DNA of 64,000 nucleotides from positions 3,472,001-3,536,000 of the forward strand of contig CP074402.1 of the NCBI GenBank assembly GCA_018388625.1, read 5' to 3'. This DNA comes from Nocardiopsis eucommiae. GTDB lineage: Bacteria > Actinomycetota > Actinomycetes > Streptosporangiales > Streptosporangiaceae. The translations under genes and the position numbers were made by a program. Shown piece after piece: positions 48,664 through 56,831 of this stretch. The stretch's first letter is position 1. Each line of letters opens with the position of its first letter. The notes under the pieces were generated by a model. The model ran no database searches. It had not been told where the DNA came from and saw only the letters and a program-made list of their open reading frames with translations.

Positions 48664-48727
48664 GGGGTGAGTTTCCCACCTGCGCGGGTCCGGACATACC
48701 GCCACCTCACTTCCGGATAGTCCTATA

Positions 48728-48757
48728 CGATGATCGCTCGTTCTTATACTATCATCG
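48728..48757. promoter_or_regulatory. Divergent A+T-rich promoter with CGATGAT palindrome
   Basis: CGATGAT (48728-48734) and ATCATCG (48751-48757) form a perfect inverted repeat with 16 bases between, in an A+T-rich segment (TTCTTATACTATCATC). TATACT at 48745-48750 could be a plus-strand -10. It lies 65-94 bases upstream of the XRE gene and 90-119 bases before the DUF2637 gene. Confidence 0.6.
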
Positions 48758-48778
48758 CATAAACCGAGTAATGAGAAA

Positions 48779-48809
48779 GCCCCGAGCAGCGGTGAAGGCT
48801 GCCCGGGGC
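48779..48809 (+). promoter_or_regulatory. Leader hairpin before the DUF2637 gene
   Basis: GCCCCGAGCAGC (48779-48790) and GCTGCCCGGGGC (48798-48809) form a stem with one mismatch and a 7-base loop, preceded by GAGAAA. It lies in the untranslated leader. A similar element (AAAAAGCCCCGG ... CCCGGGG) precedes the ATPase gene at 54956. It may be an attenuator. Confidence 0.5.
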
Positions 48810-48846
48810 ACACACCCGAACACCTGCCACAACAGGAGCCCGAGCT

Positions 48847-50470
48847 GTGACCGATCGTATCGGGGACGCCATCACGGTCATGACGTCCGCCCTCGCCTAC
48901 CTGGCGGGCCTACCGCCTGCCCCTCAGATCATCCTCGCGGTCACCTGCGTCGTGACCCTCACCGTCCTCCTGGTCTACGCCGAGTACCGGCGCAAGACCC
49001 GCACCACCCCCACCCTCCGCGCCCGCGCCGCAACCCTCACCGCCCACGGTCTCCGCGCCGCATGGACCGCGTTGCGCACCCCACCCACCACCGAGCAGAA
49101 AACGAAGCGCGAGAACACCGCTGAGAACCTGCTGGTGTTCGGGTTCGTATTCGTCGTCGCCGGGCTCATCATGCAGGGCCTGGTCCCGTTCGCCCGCGAC
49201 GACATGGGACTGACCGGCATCTGGCCGTACCTGCTGTTCTTCGCCCTCGACGGGATGGCCGCGTACTTCGGGCTCATCTCCTACCGGCTCGCGAAGGAAG
49301 GAGCGAAGGCGACCAGCCCCCGGCTGATGGTCCTCGCGATCATGGGCGGGTCGGCGTGGTTCCAGTGGGCGCACGCCTCCGGGCGCGACCTCCCCGCACA
49401 GGTCGCCTGGACCGCTCTGCCGTTGATCGCCGGGTATCTGTGGGAGACCACCCTGAAGTACCGGCGTCGGGCGTGGAAGCAGGCGAACACGGACACCGGC
49501 CGCCAGGTCCCCCGCGCACGCTGGTTCTGGGACCCGGCCGGGTCGTTCGGCATCACCCGCCGCACCCACATGTGGAACCTCCCCACGTGGGAGGAAGGCC
49601 TGGAAACCCACATGACCCGCGCCGAGTGCATCCGCCAGCTCCGCCGCGAGTTCGGCCCGCTCTGGGCATATCGGGTTCCGGCGGACGTCGCGATCCGACT
49701 CAAGCGCGGGTTCAAGGTCGAGGACGCCGCCGCCCGGGTGCCGGAGGTAATCGCCACCCACCGCCGGGAGAAGGAGAACCGGAGGATCGTGCGGCAGGCC
49801 AAGGCAGACGCCCGCGCCGCCGCCCGCGCCGGGAGTGTGGAGCCAGGCACCTACGTGGTGTCGCTGCCCTCCACCGCGCCCGCCGTTGACTTGTCCCCGC
49901 TGCCGGGCGTTGAGGACGCCGTGGAGGCGATCGGTGAACCCGCCCCGGCGGAGTGGGTAGACCGGGCCGCCGAATGGGAGAACGACAACCAGGACGACGG
50001 GCAAGACCCGTTCCCCGAGGAGGTGTTCCCCGAGCCGTTCGTCCCCACCCGCGACACCTGGCCGGACCCGTGGGAGGACTCCTCCCCCACGGGTCCGGCC
50101 ACTCCCCCTGGACGTGCCCACCGGCCCCACGGACGCCCCGGTGTCCATCGTGACCCCCATCCCCCAGGAACCCGCCCGCCCGTCGCTCACAACCTGGGAG
50201 ACCCCGCAGGCTCGGTACGACGACCGCGACCGACAGATCACCCCGAAGCCCGGTGAGAAGGTCTACGAGGACCTGCTCGACCTGTACGTGGCCGAAGCCC
50301 AGGACGGTAACGAGTTGTCGGGGCGGGAGTTGTGCAAGCTCGCCGCCGTCAACCCGGACAACCGGATCTGGCGGCAGGACGCTCACCGGGCTGCGAAGGA
50401 GCGTCTGGCCGCCTCCACGAACAGCACCCCCGCCGCTGAGTCAGCTCGCTCTGACGATGCCCTTTTCTGA
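48847..50470 (+). CDS. DUF2637 membrane protein, transfer/spread type (frameshifted)
   Basis: About 540 residues. Four helices lie in the first 205 residues (IILAVTCVVTLTVLLVYAEY, LLVFGFVFVVAGLIMQGLV, YLLFFALDGMAAYFGLISY, LMVLAIMGGSAWFQWAHASG), which is DUF2637. The soluble part contains RRTHMWNLPTWEEGLETHMT and an Arg/Ala-rich helix (RQAKADARAAARA). The end (NELSGRELCKLAAVNPDNRIWRQDAHR) resembles a DNA-binding region. The frame changes at the CCCCC run 50104-50108, here by an apparent extra base. DUF2637 proteins are typical of actinobacterial plasmids and ICEs and are thought to help intramycelial spread. AGGAG precedes the GTG. Confidence 0.82.
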
Positions 50471-50481
50471 GAGGACCCCCG

Positions 50482-50729
50482 ATGGCACTCGACATCCGGC
50501 CGTCCGGCCCGCCCGCTGAGATCGACGCGTTCGTGCGCGTTTTGGAGAACTCCCCCGGTATCCGTATCGTCCGCTCCTCGGGGACCGAACCAACCGGCGC
50601 GACCCCGGCGTTCGTCGGTACCTGACGGTGGAGGTGGAAACGACCCTGACCGCGACCGAGGTACGTGAGGAGCCGCCCGCCCTGAGGCCGGTCGGGGATG
50701 GGGCGATCCCGCTCCCGCCCAGCTGCTAA
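50482..50729 (+). CDS. Small hypothetical protein of actinobacterial elements (frameshifted)
   Basis: About 82 residues starting MALDIRPSGPPAEIDAFVRVL, followed in the next frame by DPGVRRYLTVEVETTL and ending IPLPPSC. One base is missing near 50585-50595. Short proteins with RRYLTVEV are common next to DUF2637 genes. The role is unknown. It starts 12 bases after the previous stop and has GAGAGGA upstream. Confidence 0.6.
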
Positions 50730-50745
50730 CCGGCAAGCTTCTTCT

Positions 50746-50778
50746 GGCCACCCGCCCCTTCCCGTGGGGCGGGTGGCC
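50746..50778 (+). terminator. Terminator after the DUF2637 operon
   Basis: GGCCACCCGCCCC (50746-50758) pairs perfectly over 13 bp with 50766-50778 around a 7-base loop, then GTTCTC. Confidence 0.85.
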
Positions 50779-50895
50779 GTTCTCGTGTCCGGAAGTGCCG
50801 CGTAGGCAGCACGTCAGGAACCGGAGGTTGGGATTCCTGGGTCGTGGTGGCCGGGTCCGGCCATGGCTACCCGAGGGTCCTCTCCGAGTGCGACA

Positions 50896-50923
50896 GTGTG
50901 CACGTGCATCTGCACATGCACAC
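50896..50923. promoter_or_regulatory. Near-perfect palindrome, candidate operator
   Basis: GTGTGCACGTGCA-TC-TGCACATGCACAC has 13-base arms with one mismatch. It lies 92 bases upstream of the small gene at 51015. It is built of TGCA/GTGC units and looks like a protein-binding site. Confidence 0.5.
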
Positions 50924-51014
50924 CGGCCGGTTTCGATGGTCACGGGGTGTTGCGGCCTCCAGTCTCGGAGCGTGCCGGGCGTCTCGTTCCCCCGATCCAG
51001 AGAGGAACCCGACG

Positions 51015-51161
51015 ATGAAGTTCCCGAGGAAACGTCCGCAGGAGGACACGCGGTGGTGGGTGTGGCGTCTGGTCGCTGACGCCGGTCGCACCCTGCTGGC
51101 CGTGGTCCGAACGATCCTGTGGTTGTGGCGTGAGAGCGGGGAGGGCCCCGGCGGGCAGTAG
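51015..51161 (+). CDS. Small hypothetical protein, hydrophobic centre
   Basis: 48 residues: a basic start (MKFPRKRPQEDTRWW), a hydrophobic stretch (LVADAGRTLLAVVRTILWLW) and a short acidic end. It might be membrane-associated. AGAGGA precedes the ATG. I do not recognise it. Confidence 0.55.
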   Translation: MKFPRKRPQEDTRWWVWRLVADAGRTLLAVVRTILWLWRESGEGPGGQ

Positions 51162-51379
51162 TGCCGCCCGCCGGGACTCGGAGGGTCCGCGTGTGTCTGC
51201 CGAACAAGGCGCGGGCCCTCACCAACAACCCGTCTCAACGGGCCATGGGCACCCTACTCGCCCCCGGGGACGTTCAGCTCGCAACGCCCGGCGGCTGGCC
51301 ACGTGGGTGTGCAGGCCGGAATGCGAGGATGGGGGCTCCCACGAACCGAGAGTTACCTCGAAACGCATAGGAGGCCGCT

Positions 51380-51562
51380 GTGTCCACCCCCGACACCACC
51401 CCCGCTCCGCTCTTCCCTCGCTCGTGGGGATGGATCGCCCTGGGGTTCGCCCTCGGGTTCCTGACCGGGGTCGCCTTCGACACGATGTGGTGGATCGGCG
51501 CGGTCCTGCTCCTGTTCGCCGCCGTCCACATCATCACCTACGTGGTCAGCAGTAGGAGATGA
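51380..51562 (+). CDS. Small two-helix membrane protein
   Basis: 60 residues with two helices (SWGWIALGFALGFLTGVAF and WWIGAVLLLFAAVHIITYVV) joined by a short DTM turn. GTG start with AGGAGG at 51370. No known family. Confidence 0.65.
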   Translation: MSTPDTTPAPLFPRSWGWIALGFALGFLTGVAFDTMWWIGAVLLLFAAVHIITYVVSSRR

Positions 51563-51634
51563 ACCGGAGTGGAGTGTGCTTGCCTGCCGGACCCGGCTCT
51601 GTTCGGGGACCCGGACCGGCTGAGCTGGTGTTCT

Positions 51635-51658
51635 GGGTTGGCCGGTTTCAGCCAACCC
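51635..51658 (+). promoter_or_regulatory. Hairpin upstream of the peptide/PIMT pair
   Basis: GGGTTGGC (51635-51642) and GCCAACCC (51651-51658), 8 bp with an 8-base loop, 66 bases before the peptide GTG. It may terminate upstream transcription or bind a regulator. A smaller palindrome GGGGTTGACCCC follows at about 51695. Confidence 0.5.
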
Positions 51659-51723
51659 CGCGACACCCCGACCACAGCGGGTTACTGTGCAGGGGTTGAC
51701 CCCCAGCGGAAGCGGAGTGTGAC

Positions 51724-51860
51724 GTGGGCAAGCACGGCAACCAGGACAAACCGACCGACTCCGGGACCGGTGGGTCCGGCGGGAGCGATGGCCAGAAGCC
51801 CAACGAACACGGCAACGAGGGCTTCCCCACCCCTCCCAGGACGGGCAGCGCCCCACATGA
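51724..51860 (+). CDS. Small peptide coupled to a PIMT-like methyltransferase, candidate imiditide-type RiPP precursor (frameshifted)
   Basis: A peptide of about 45 residues from GTG at 51724. It begins MGKHGNQDKPTDSGTGG and is rich in Gly, Asp, Asn and Ser. It contains SDGQKPN and, after a one-base shift in the C runs near 51825-51835, QDGQRPT and a TGA at 51858-51860. That TGA overlaps the methyltransferase ATG in ATGA. The repeat of DGQ[K/R]P in two frames supports the shift. Asp-Gly is the pair most prone to aspartimide formation. Without the shift the reading runs on through the methyltransferase gene and has no sense. No Cys and no cyclase partner are seen. Confidence 0.6.
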
Positions 51861-53074
51861 GTACCACCCCACCCGGAGCGGGCCTGGCCCGGACCCTGGC
51901 CACCAACGGCACCTTGACCGACCCCATGTGGCACCGAGCCGTCCTCGCCACCGACCGGTCCGCGTTCCTCCCCGAAACGATCTACGGGCTCGACCCGGCC
52001 CACCCCGGATGGGAGTGCCCCATCACCCGCACGGACCCACGATGGGACCGGTGGGTGGCTGGCGACTTCGCTCTGGTCACCCAGGTCGATGACGGAGAAC
52101 CTGTGGGCGAGGACGGGCGGGGCCGGTTGCCAACGTCCAGCATCAGCCAACCGTCGCTGGTCGTGGAGATGCTCCAGGCGCTCGACGCCCGGGAGGGTCA
52201 TCGGGTGTTGGAGATCGGGACAGGCACCGGCTACAACACCGCCCTCCTGTGCCACGCGCTCGGTGAGGAGGCGGTGGTGTCAGTGGAGGTCGACCCCCGT
52301 CTGGCGGAGACCGCGGTGAAGAACCTCGCGGAGGCCGGCCACCACCCCACGGTCCTGACCGCCGATGCGGCCGAGGCTCCGGCGGTGAGTGAGGGCGAGT
52401 TCGACCGGGTGTTGTCGACCGTCGCGGCGCGCGGCCAGGTGCCGTTGTGGTGGGTGGAGCAGTCCGCGAAGTACGGGGTGATCGTGACCCCGTTCGAGGT
52501 CGGCAACACACCAGGGGTGCTGTTGAGGTTGCGGGTGCACGGGGACGGGACCGCGACCGGGCACTTCATCGGTGACGCGCCGTTCATGGTGATGCGGTCA
52601 CAGCGGCCGGACGTGCGCCGGGTCCGGGAGTTGGTGGACGAGGACGACCAGGAGGCGACGGACGGGCTGATCGAGCTCAACCCGAGGGTGGTCGCGTACC
52701 GCAACCAGGGGTGGCAGCTCGCTCTGGGGCACCTGGTGCCGGGGCTGCGGTACGCGGTGTACGAGGCTGCCGAGGACCGGCCGGAGTGGGCCGGGGAAGC
52801 GACGGTGTACGTGGCGACCCCGGACGGGTCGTGGGCGGTCGCGGAGTACACCCCGGATGGTGGGGCCTACCAGACCCGGCAGGCCGGGCCGAGGGCGTTG
52901 TGGGCGGAGATCACGGCGGCGGCGGACGAGTGGATGCGGTTCGACGCGCCGGGCCGGGATCGGCTGGGGGTGACCGTGGACGAGTGGGGGACGCATCTGT
53001 GGGCGGACTCGCCTGCTGGGTTGTTGGACCCCGTCAGAAGGGGATGGCCGAGGAGCAACCGGGCCTGGTCCTAG
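51857..53074 (+). CDS. PIMT-like O-methyltransferase with extra C-terminal domain
   Basis: 405 residues. The PIMT signature TSSISQPSLVVEMLQAL is followed by the SAM site VLEIGTGTGYNTALL and VSVEVDPRLAETAVKNL. After the PIMT fold (to about residue 250) there is an additional 150-residue part (VLNP-like ELNPRVVAYRNQGW, GRDRLGVTVDEWGTHLWAD) seen in PIMT homologues of RiPP loci. Housekeeping PIMT lacks it. A methyl ester on Asp would collapse to aspartimide. Overlap with the peptide start fits peptide modification. It is not next to an ATP-grasp ligase or lasso cyclase. Confidence 0.85.
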   Translation: MSTTPPGAGLARTLATNGTLTDPMWHRAVLATDRSAFLPETIYGLDPAHPGWECPITRTDPRWDRWVAGDFALVTQVDDGEPVGEDGRGRLPTSSISQPSLVVEMLQALDAREGHRVLEIGTGTGYNTALLCHALGEEAVVSVEVDPRLAETAVKNLAEAGHHPTVLTADAAEAPAVSEGEFDRVLSTVAARGQVPLWWVEQSAKYGVIVTPFEVGNTPGVLLRLRVHGDGTATGHFIGDAPFMVMRSQRPDVRRVRELVDEDDQEATDGLIELNPRVVAYRNQGWQLALGHLVPGLRYAVYEAAEDRPEWAGEATVYVATPDGSWAVAEYTPDGGAYQTRQAGPRALWAEITAAADEWMRFDAPGRDRLGVTVDEWGTHLWADSPAGLLDPVRRGWPRSNRAWS

Positions 53075-53178
53075 GTGTGGGCGAGACGTCGTCGGTACGC
53101 TGGCGCCCCGCGCTCGGAAGAGAATCGCCCCAGCGTTCCCTCAGCGAACCGGACCGGTCGACCACGAAAGGCACGCAA

Positions 53179-53640
53179 ATGTCGATCACCATGACCCCAA
53201 TCGGCTTCGTACACAGCACAAGAAGCGAGGCGACCGATGACGCCTGGGACACCGAGACGGCGACCATCCGCCTCGACAGCAGCATCTTCTCGCCCGAGTC
53301 GCTGCAAGGGCTGGACCCGTTCAGCCACGTGGAGATCATCTACTGGTTCGATCGAGTAGCAAACGACACGATTACTTCCGGTGCGCGCCATCCCAGGGGA
53401 AACGAGCTGTGGCCGAAGGTGGGCATCTTCGCGCAACGTGGCAAGAACCGTCCCAACAGGATCGGCCTGACCACGGCGCGGATACTCAAGGTGGAAGGGC
53501 TTGAGGTCAGGGTGGAAGGCCTCGATGCGATCGACCAGACACCGGTACTCGACATCAAGCCCTACATGGCCGAGTTCGCTCCGCGAGGCGCCACGTACCA
53601 ACCAGCCTGGGCAACCGAGCTGATGACTGGCTACTGGTAA
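53179..53640 (+). CDS. TrmO-like SAM-dependent tRNA methyltransferase
   Basis: 153 residues of the TrmO/TsaA beta-barrel family, which N6-methylates threonylcarbamoyl-adenosine 37 in some tRNAs. Typical segments are MTPIGFVHSTR, HVEIIYWFDRV, FAQRGKNRPNRIGLTTARIL and DIKPYMAEF. GAAAGG precedes the ATG. Its place on a mobile element, 105 bases after the PIMT gene, is unusual. The TrmO family also includes proteins of unknown substrate, so the tRNA role is inferred. Confidence 0.82.
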   Translation: MSITMTPIGFVHSTRSEATDDAWDTETATIRLDSSIFSPESLQGLDPFSHVEIIYWFDRVANDTITSGARHPRGNELWPKVGIFAQRGKNRPNRIGLTTARILKVEGLEVRVEGLDAIDQTPVLDIKPYMAEFAPRGATYQPAWATELMTGYW

Positions 53641-53721
53641 TCGTGCTGACCCGGAGCAGACGACTACGGTCCTAGGTTTCGGCGGGACATCGCAGGTACC
53701 CTGTCCCGGTACACACAGAAA

Positions 53722-53752
53722 CGGACCCCGCCAACGACCCTGGCGGGGTCCG
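53722..53752. terminator. Terminator between converging TrmO-like and DUF397 genes
   Basis: CGGACCCCGCCA (53722-53733) pairs perfectly over 12 bp with 53741-53752 around a 7-base loop and ends in GTTGTGTTGG. Confidence 0.8.
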
Positions 53753-53765
53753 GTTGTGTTGGTGA

Positions 53766-53933
53766 CTAGGAGGTCGCGGCCTTCAAGAAGGCTGTCCACT
53801 CCCCCGTCTCAGCCTCCAGATGGCCGAGGTCACGGTTCTGGGTGTCCCGGATACGCGTGACGGGTCCCTCTGCTACCTCGACGCAGTCGCCGCCGTTGCC
53901 TCCGCTGTATGAGGACTTGTGCCAGGTGCTCAT
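53766..53933 (-). CDS. DUF397 protein
   Basis: A 55-residue DUF397 protein: MSTWHKSSYSGGNGGDCVEVA, then GPVTRIRDTQNRDLGHLEAETGEW and a short end AFLKAATS. The start ATG overlaps the XRE stop in ATGA, so the two are coupled, as is usual for XRE/DUF5753-DUF397 pairs. The pair probably works as a regulator and its co-factor. Confidence 0.85.
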   Translation of the reverse strand: MSTWHKSSYSGGNGGDCVEVAEGPVTRIRDTQNRDLGHLEAETGEWTAFLKAATS

Positions 53934-54742
53934 GCTGCTTCCAATTCCTTCCGAATGCTGTGGATGTAGTCGCTAGTTTCCACCGGTGCGAGCGCATCGG
54001 CCTGCATGGCTCCGAAGAGACGCCGCATCTGCATGATGTCCGGGACCTCATTTCGAGCCTCGTCGCCCAGAGCATGTTCGACGAACACCACGCTCTTCCC
54101 TCCGGTCAACTCCATCAGACGAAACGGGGGGCAGATGCCTGGATGTAGTGGCCGCTGTGGGAGCACCTGGAAGCGGATCTGCCCGTCTTCCACGAGGCCA
54201 GCGATGTGCTCCAGTTGTTCGGCCATGATCGCAGATGAACCCACTTGCCTCGTCACTACAACTTCGTCCACTACGAACCATAGCGATGGCCTGCGCTTGA
54301 GCAACGCGGGGAGTCGCTTGGTACGTGTCCTCACCTGCTCAGCGATCTCTGCGTCATCGGCTGATGGCTGCCACGCACGGATGAGCACCTCAGCGTAGCG
54401 CTCGGTTTGCAGCAGCCCCGGGATGAGGATCGGCTGGTACTGCGAAACCGAGTGGGCACGCTCCTCCGTTGCGAGTGCGTTCTTGAACCAGTCCGGGACG
54501 GTGTGGCTCTTCAGAGCGTACTTCCATCGGCGCAACAAGTCACCGTCTGTTGCGAAGACTTCTTCCAGTTTGTCCACTTGTTTCCGACTTGTGGCTCTTG
54601 TGCCTCGCTCGATGTGGCCGATCATGGCCCCACTGACGCTGATCATCTTGCCCAGGCCAGCTTGGGAAAGCCCCAGCTCATCGCGCTGTGATCGTACCTC
54701 TGTACCAAATGCCACCCACTGTGGCAACACCTTCTTCTGCAT
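53930..54742 (-). CDS. XRE regulator with DUF5753
   Basis: 270 residues. HTH_31-type reads LGLSQAGLGKMISVSGAMIGHIERGTRATSRKQ (with ATSRK instead of TPS). DUF5753 follows, with YQPILIPGLLQTERYAEVLIRAW and VVDEVVVTRQVGSSAIMAEQLEHI, ending in KELEAA. Such proteins act with DUF397 partners in Streptomyces differentiation and silent clusters. There is no clear binding site before the ATG at 54742. Sequence upstream is A+T-rich and lacks coding. Confidence 0.85.
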   Translation of the reverse strand: MQKKVLPQWVAFGTEVRSQRDELGLSQAGLGKMISVSGAMIGHIERGTRATSRKQVDKLEEVFATDGDLLRRWKYALKSHTVPDWFKNALATEERAHSVSQYQPILIPGLLQTERYAEVLIRAWQPSADDAEIAEQVRTRTKRLPALLKRRPSLWFVVDEVVVTRQVGSSAIMAEQLEHIAGLVEDGQIRFQVLPQRPLHPGICPPFRLMELTGGKSVVFVEHALGDEARNEVPDIMQMRRLFGAMQADALAPVETSDYIHSIRKELEAA

Positions 54743-54881
54743 CCAACCATTCAACAACAGAATCGCAACTGAAGCTACATGGTCTGCCACTAGATGGACA
54801 CTTCGCTGGTTTCTCTTTCGGTTCTTCCGTGAAGCATGAATATTGGTGACCAGCCCGAAAGAACACTTCGGAGCAACAAAA

Positions 54882-54917
54882 AGCCCCGGTGACCGAAGTA
54901 GAAGGCGGTCGCCCGGG
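54882..54917 (+). promoter_or_regulatory. Leader hairpin before the ATPase gene
   Basis: GCCCCGG (54882-54888) after AACAAAAA pairs with CCCGGGG (54911-54917), with inner ACCG/CGGT. It matches the style of the hairpin at 48779-48809. The divergent region 54743-54955 has A+T-rich sequence (54730-54860) suited to promoters for both the XRE gene and this operon. Confidence 0.5.
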
Positions 54918-54955
54918 GTTGAGCCCCCACCCCGACAGCACCGAGGTGAGAACGA

Positions 54956-55383
54956 ATGCAGTGTACCGCCCCCAAACCCCCACGCACTAGGCCAACCCAC
55001 GAACGCCGCGCCACCTTCGAGGGAACCCCCAGGGCGTCACCGACGCCCGCCACTGGGCCGTCACCGCCATCACCCAACCCGGATGGGACATCGAAAACCC
55101 CACCGGCCTCGCCACCGTCGTCAGCGAACTCGCTACCAACGCGATCGACCACACCCACAGCGGCGACCCCGGCGGCAAGTTCACCATCCGCCTCGCCCTC
55201 CACGAAACCCACATCCGCGTCACCGTCCGCGACGCCGGACCCCGCAAGGGCCGCACCCCCACCCGCCGCACACCCGAGCCGACAGCAGAGCACGGCCGCG
55301 GGCTCGGGATCGTGAACGAACTCGCCAAGGCGTGGGGCGTCGCCAGGATCGGTACCGGGGTGTGGGCGGAGGTCGCCCGATGA
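54956..55383 (+). CDS. HATPase_c anti-sigma-type kinase (frameshifted)
   Basis: About 143 residues of the RsbW/SpoIIAB-like ATPase family. N-box ELATNAIDHT, G1 DAGPRKG and G2 HGRGLGIVNELA are all clear. A base is missing in the CCCCC run at 55026-55030, before VTDARHWAVTAIT. In actinobacteria these genes sit next to XRE/DUF397 pairs, where the target is unknown. The end overlaps the next start in ATGA (55380-55383). Confidence 0.82.
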
Positions 55384-55793
55384 CCGTCCTGACCCTGTCG
55401 ATGGTCCCCCACCACCAGCAGTTCCCCCGCCCGTCGACCCGCGCCATCCGGGCACTCACCACCATGACGAAAGTCCTGGTCCAGTCGGGGTACACCCCGC
55501 ACGCCGACCACGCCGAATGGTCCGTGGACGCCCGCCTCTACCAGGACCGGCACTGGGAGAACGGCAACCCCGTAGGGCACGGGCCGGTCGCCGCCGTGTG
55601 CCTTCGCCTGCACCAGCCCGGCCCCGACACCTTGTGGTGGACGTTCGAGTACCCGGCCCGGACCCCGGACGAGTGGATGCCCCCGAAGTCCGCGACCAGC
55701 ACCCGCCGTCTCGCCGTGCTCGGTGACGCCATGTTCCCCGTGCACACCCAGGACCTCGCGCTCCTCGACCACCTGCTGGGAAGGCCCACGTGA
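55380..55793 (+). CDS. Hypothetical protein
   Basis: 137 residues starting MTVLTLSMVPHHQQFPRPS, with WTFEYPARTPDEW in the middle and ending LLDHLLGRPT. It is coupled to the ATPase and to the next gene by 4-base overlaps. Related sequences accompany the XRE/ATPase set in Streptomyces elements. I do not know its function. Confidence 0.65.
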   Translation: MTVLTLSMVPHHQQFPRPSTRAIRALTTMTKVLVQSGYTPHADHAEWSVDARLYQDRHWENGNPVGHGPVAAVCLRLHQPGPDTLWWTFEYPARTPDEWMPPKSATSTRRLAVLGDAMFPVHTQDLALLDHLLGRPT

Positions 55794-56008
55794 TCCGAAC
55801 GGACCGCCGCCCCCAGATCACCGACCAACGCTCCCGGTACGCGGACCTGCGGTGGAGGGCGGCGACGACGGGACCCGGGTTCATCCTGACCCAGGGCCGG
55901 GACCACGCCGGGGTCACCTACGCCCTCACCCAACTCGGGCACACCGACTTCTTCTACTCGCTGGACGAAGTCGAGATGTTCCTCGCCCAGCACCCGGCCA
56001 CCCCATGA
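55790..56008 (+). CDS. Small hypothetical protein
   Basis: 72 residues from GTG: MIRTDRRPQITDQRSRYADLR, then GHTDFFYSLDEVEMFLAQHP. It overlaps the preceding gene by four bases. No family recognised. Confidence 0.6.
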   Translation: MIRTDRRPQITDQRSRYADLRWRAATTGPGFILTQGRDHAGVTYALTQLGHTDFFYSLDEVEMFLAQHPATP

Positions 56009-56063
56009 ACCGGTGGCCCGCCGACGCACCCCACCGTCCGGGGTTCCAGCGGGCCACCAACAC

Positions 56064-56100
56064 CCCCGGGGCTCGCCTTTCCAGCAGGCGGGCCCCGGGG
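56064..56100 (+). terminator. Long hairpin in the operon, terminator or attenuator
   Basis: CCCCGGGGC (56064-56072) pairs perfectly with GCCCCGGGG (56092-56100), and an inner CGCC/GGCG stem is enclosed. It sits between 56008 and the next start at 56126, so it may reduce transcription into the following genes. Confidence 0.6.
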
Positions 56101-56125
56101 CACCAAGCACCCCGGAAAGCACCCC

Positions 56126-56817
56126 ATGACCACCGCACTCGAACACCGCACGAGCGGCCTGCACCGCTATCAGGTGTACGCCCTGGCCGCCTCCATGCTC
56201 GCGCTCCTCGCAACCCTCACCCGCACCACCCCGGAGCTGGACGCCAGCACCACATCGGCCTCCGCCCTCGTGTGGACGGCGATGTGGACCACCCTGGCTG
56301 TCGCCGTCGCCCTGCTCTCCTGGGCGCTGGCCCGCGCCGCCGGGCTCGGGGTCCGCGACGGGTTCGGGATCGCCCCCGGTGGACGCACACCCACCAGCGG
56401 CTTCTCCGCATCGAGCACGACCTGAACGCAGCGATCCTGGGCGGCGTCACCGTGGGCCTCTACCTGGCCGTGCACGGCATCACCGCAGCCACCACCCCCA
56501 CCCCCAGCAGCCCCCTGCTTCTCCAGCTGTTCACCACGACCACCACAGCAGTCCTCTCCGAAATCGTGCTCCTCGGCGTCGTCGCGACCCTGGTAGCCCG
56601 CTCCCGAATCAGCGACTTCGAGTTCGTGGCCTGGACCGTCGCTGGCCGATTCGCGATCACGGACGCCAGCTGGCCCGGTGTCCTGACCGCCGTCGTCGGC
56701 GGAGCGATCATCGCCGTGCTGTACCTGCACTTCAACAGGCTCACCCCCATCATCCTCGGCCACACCCTGGCCGCCGCCACGGTCACGGTCCTCACCACGT
56801 GGCTCAGCACCCTCTAG
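56126..56817 (+). CDS. CPBP-like membrane protein (frameshifted)
   Basis: About 230 residues with six helices. The last (LTPIILGHTLAAATVTV) resembles the third motif of CPBP (CAAX protease and bacteriocin-processing) membrane proteins, but the first motif usually EExxxR reads EIVLLGVVATLVAR and lacks the Glu pair. Catalysis is therefore uncertain. A base is missing in the CCCCC run at 56373-56377, before THTHQRLLRIEHDLNAAIL. It might protect against or process a peptide. Confidence 0.65.
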
Positions 56818-56831
56818 AACGGAGCAGCCCC

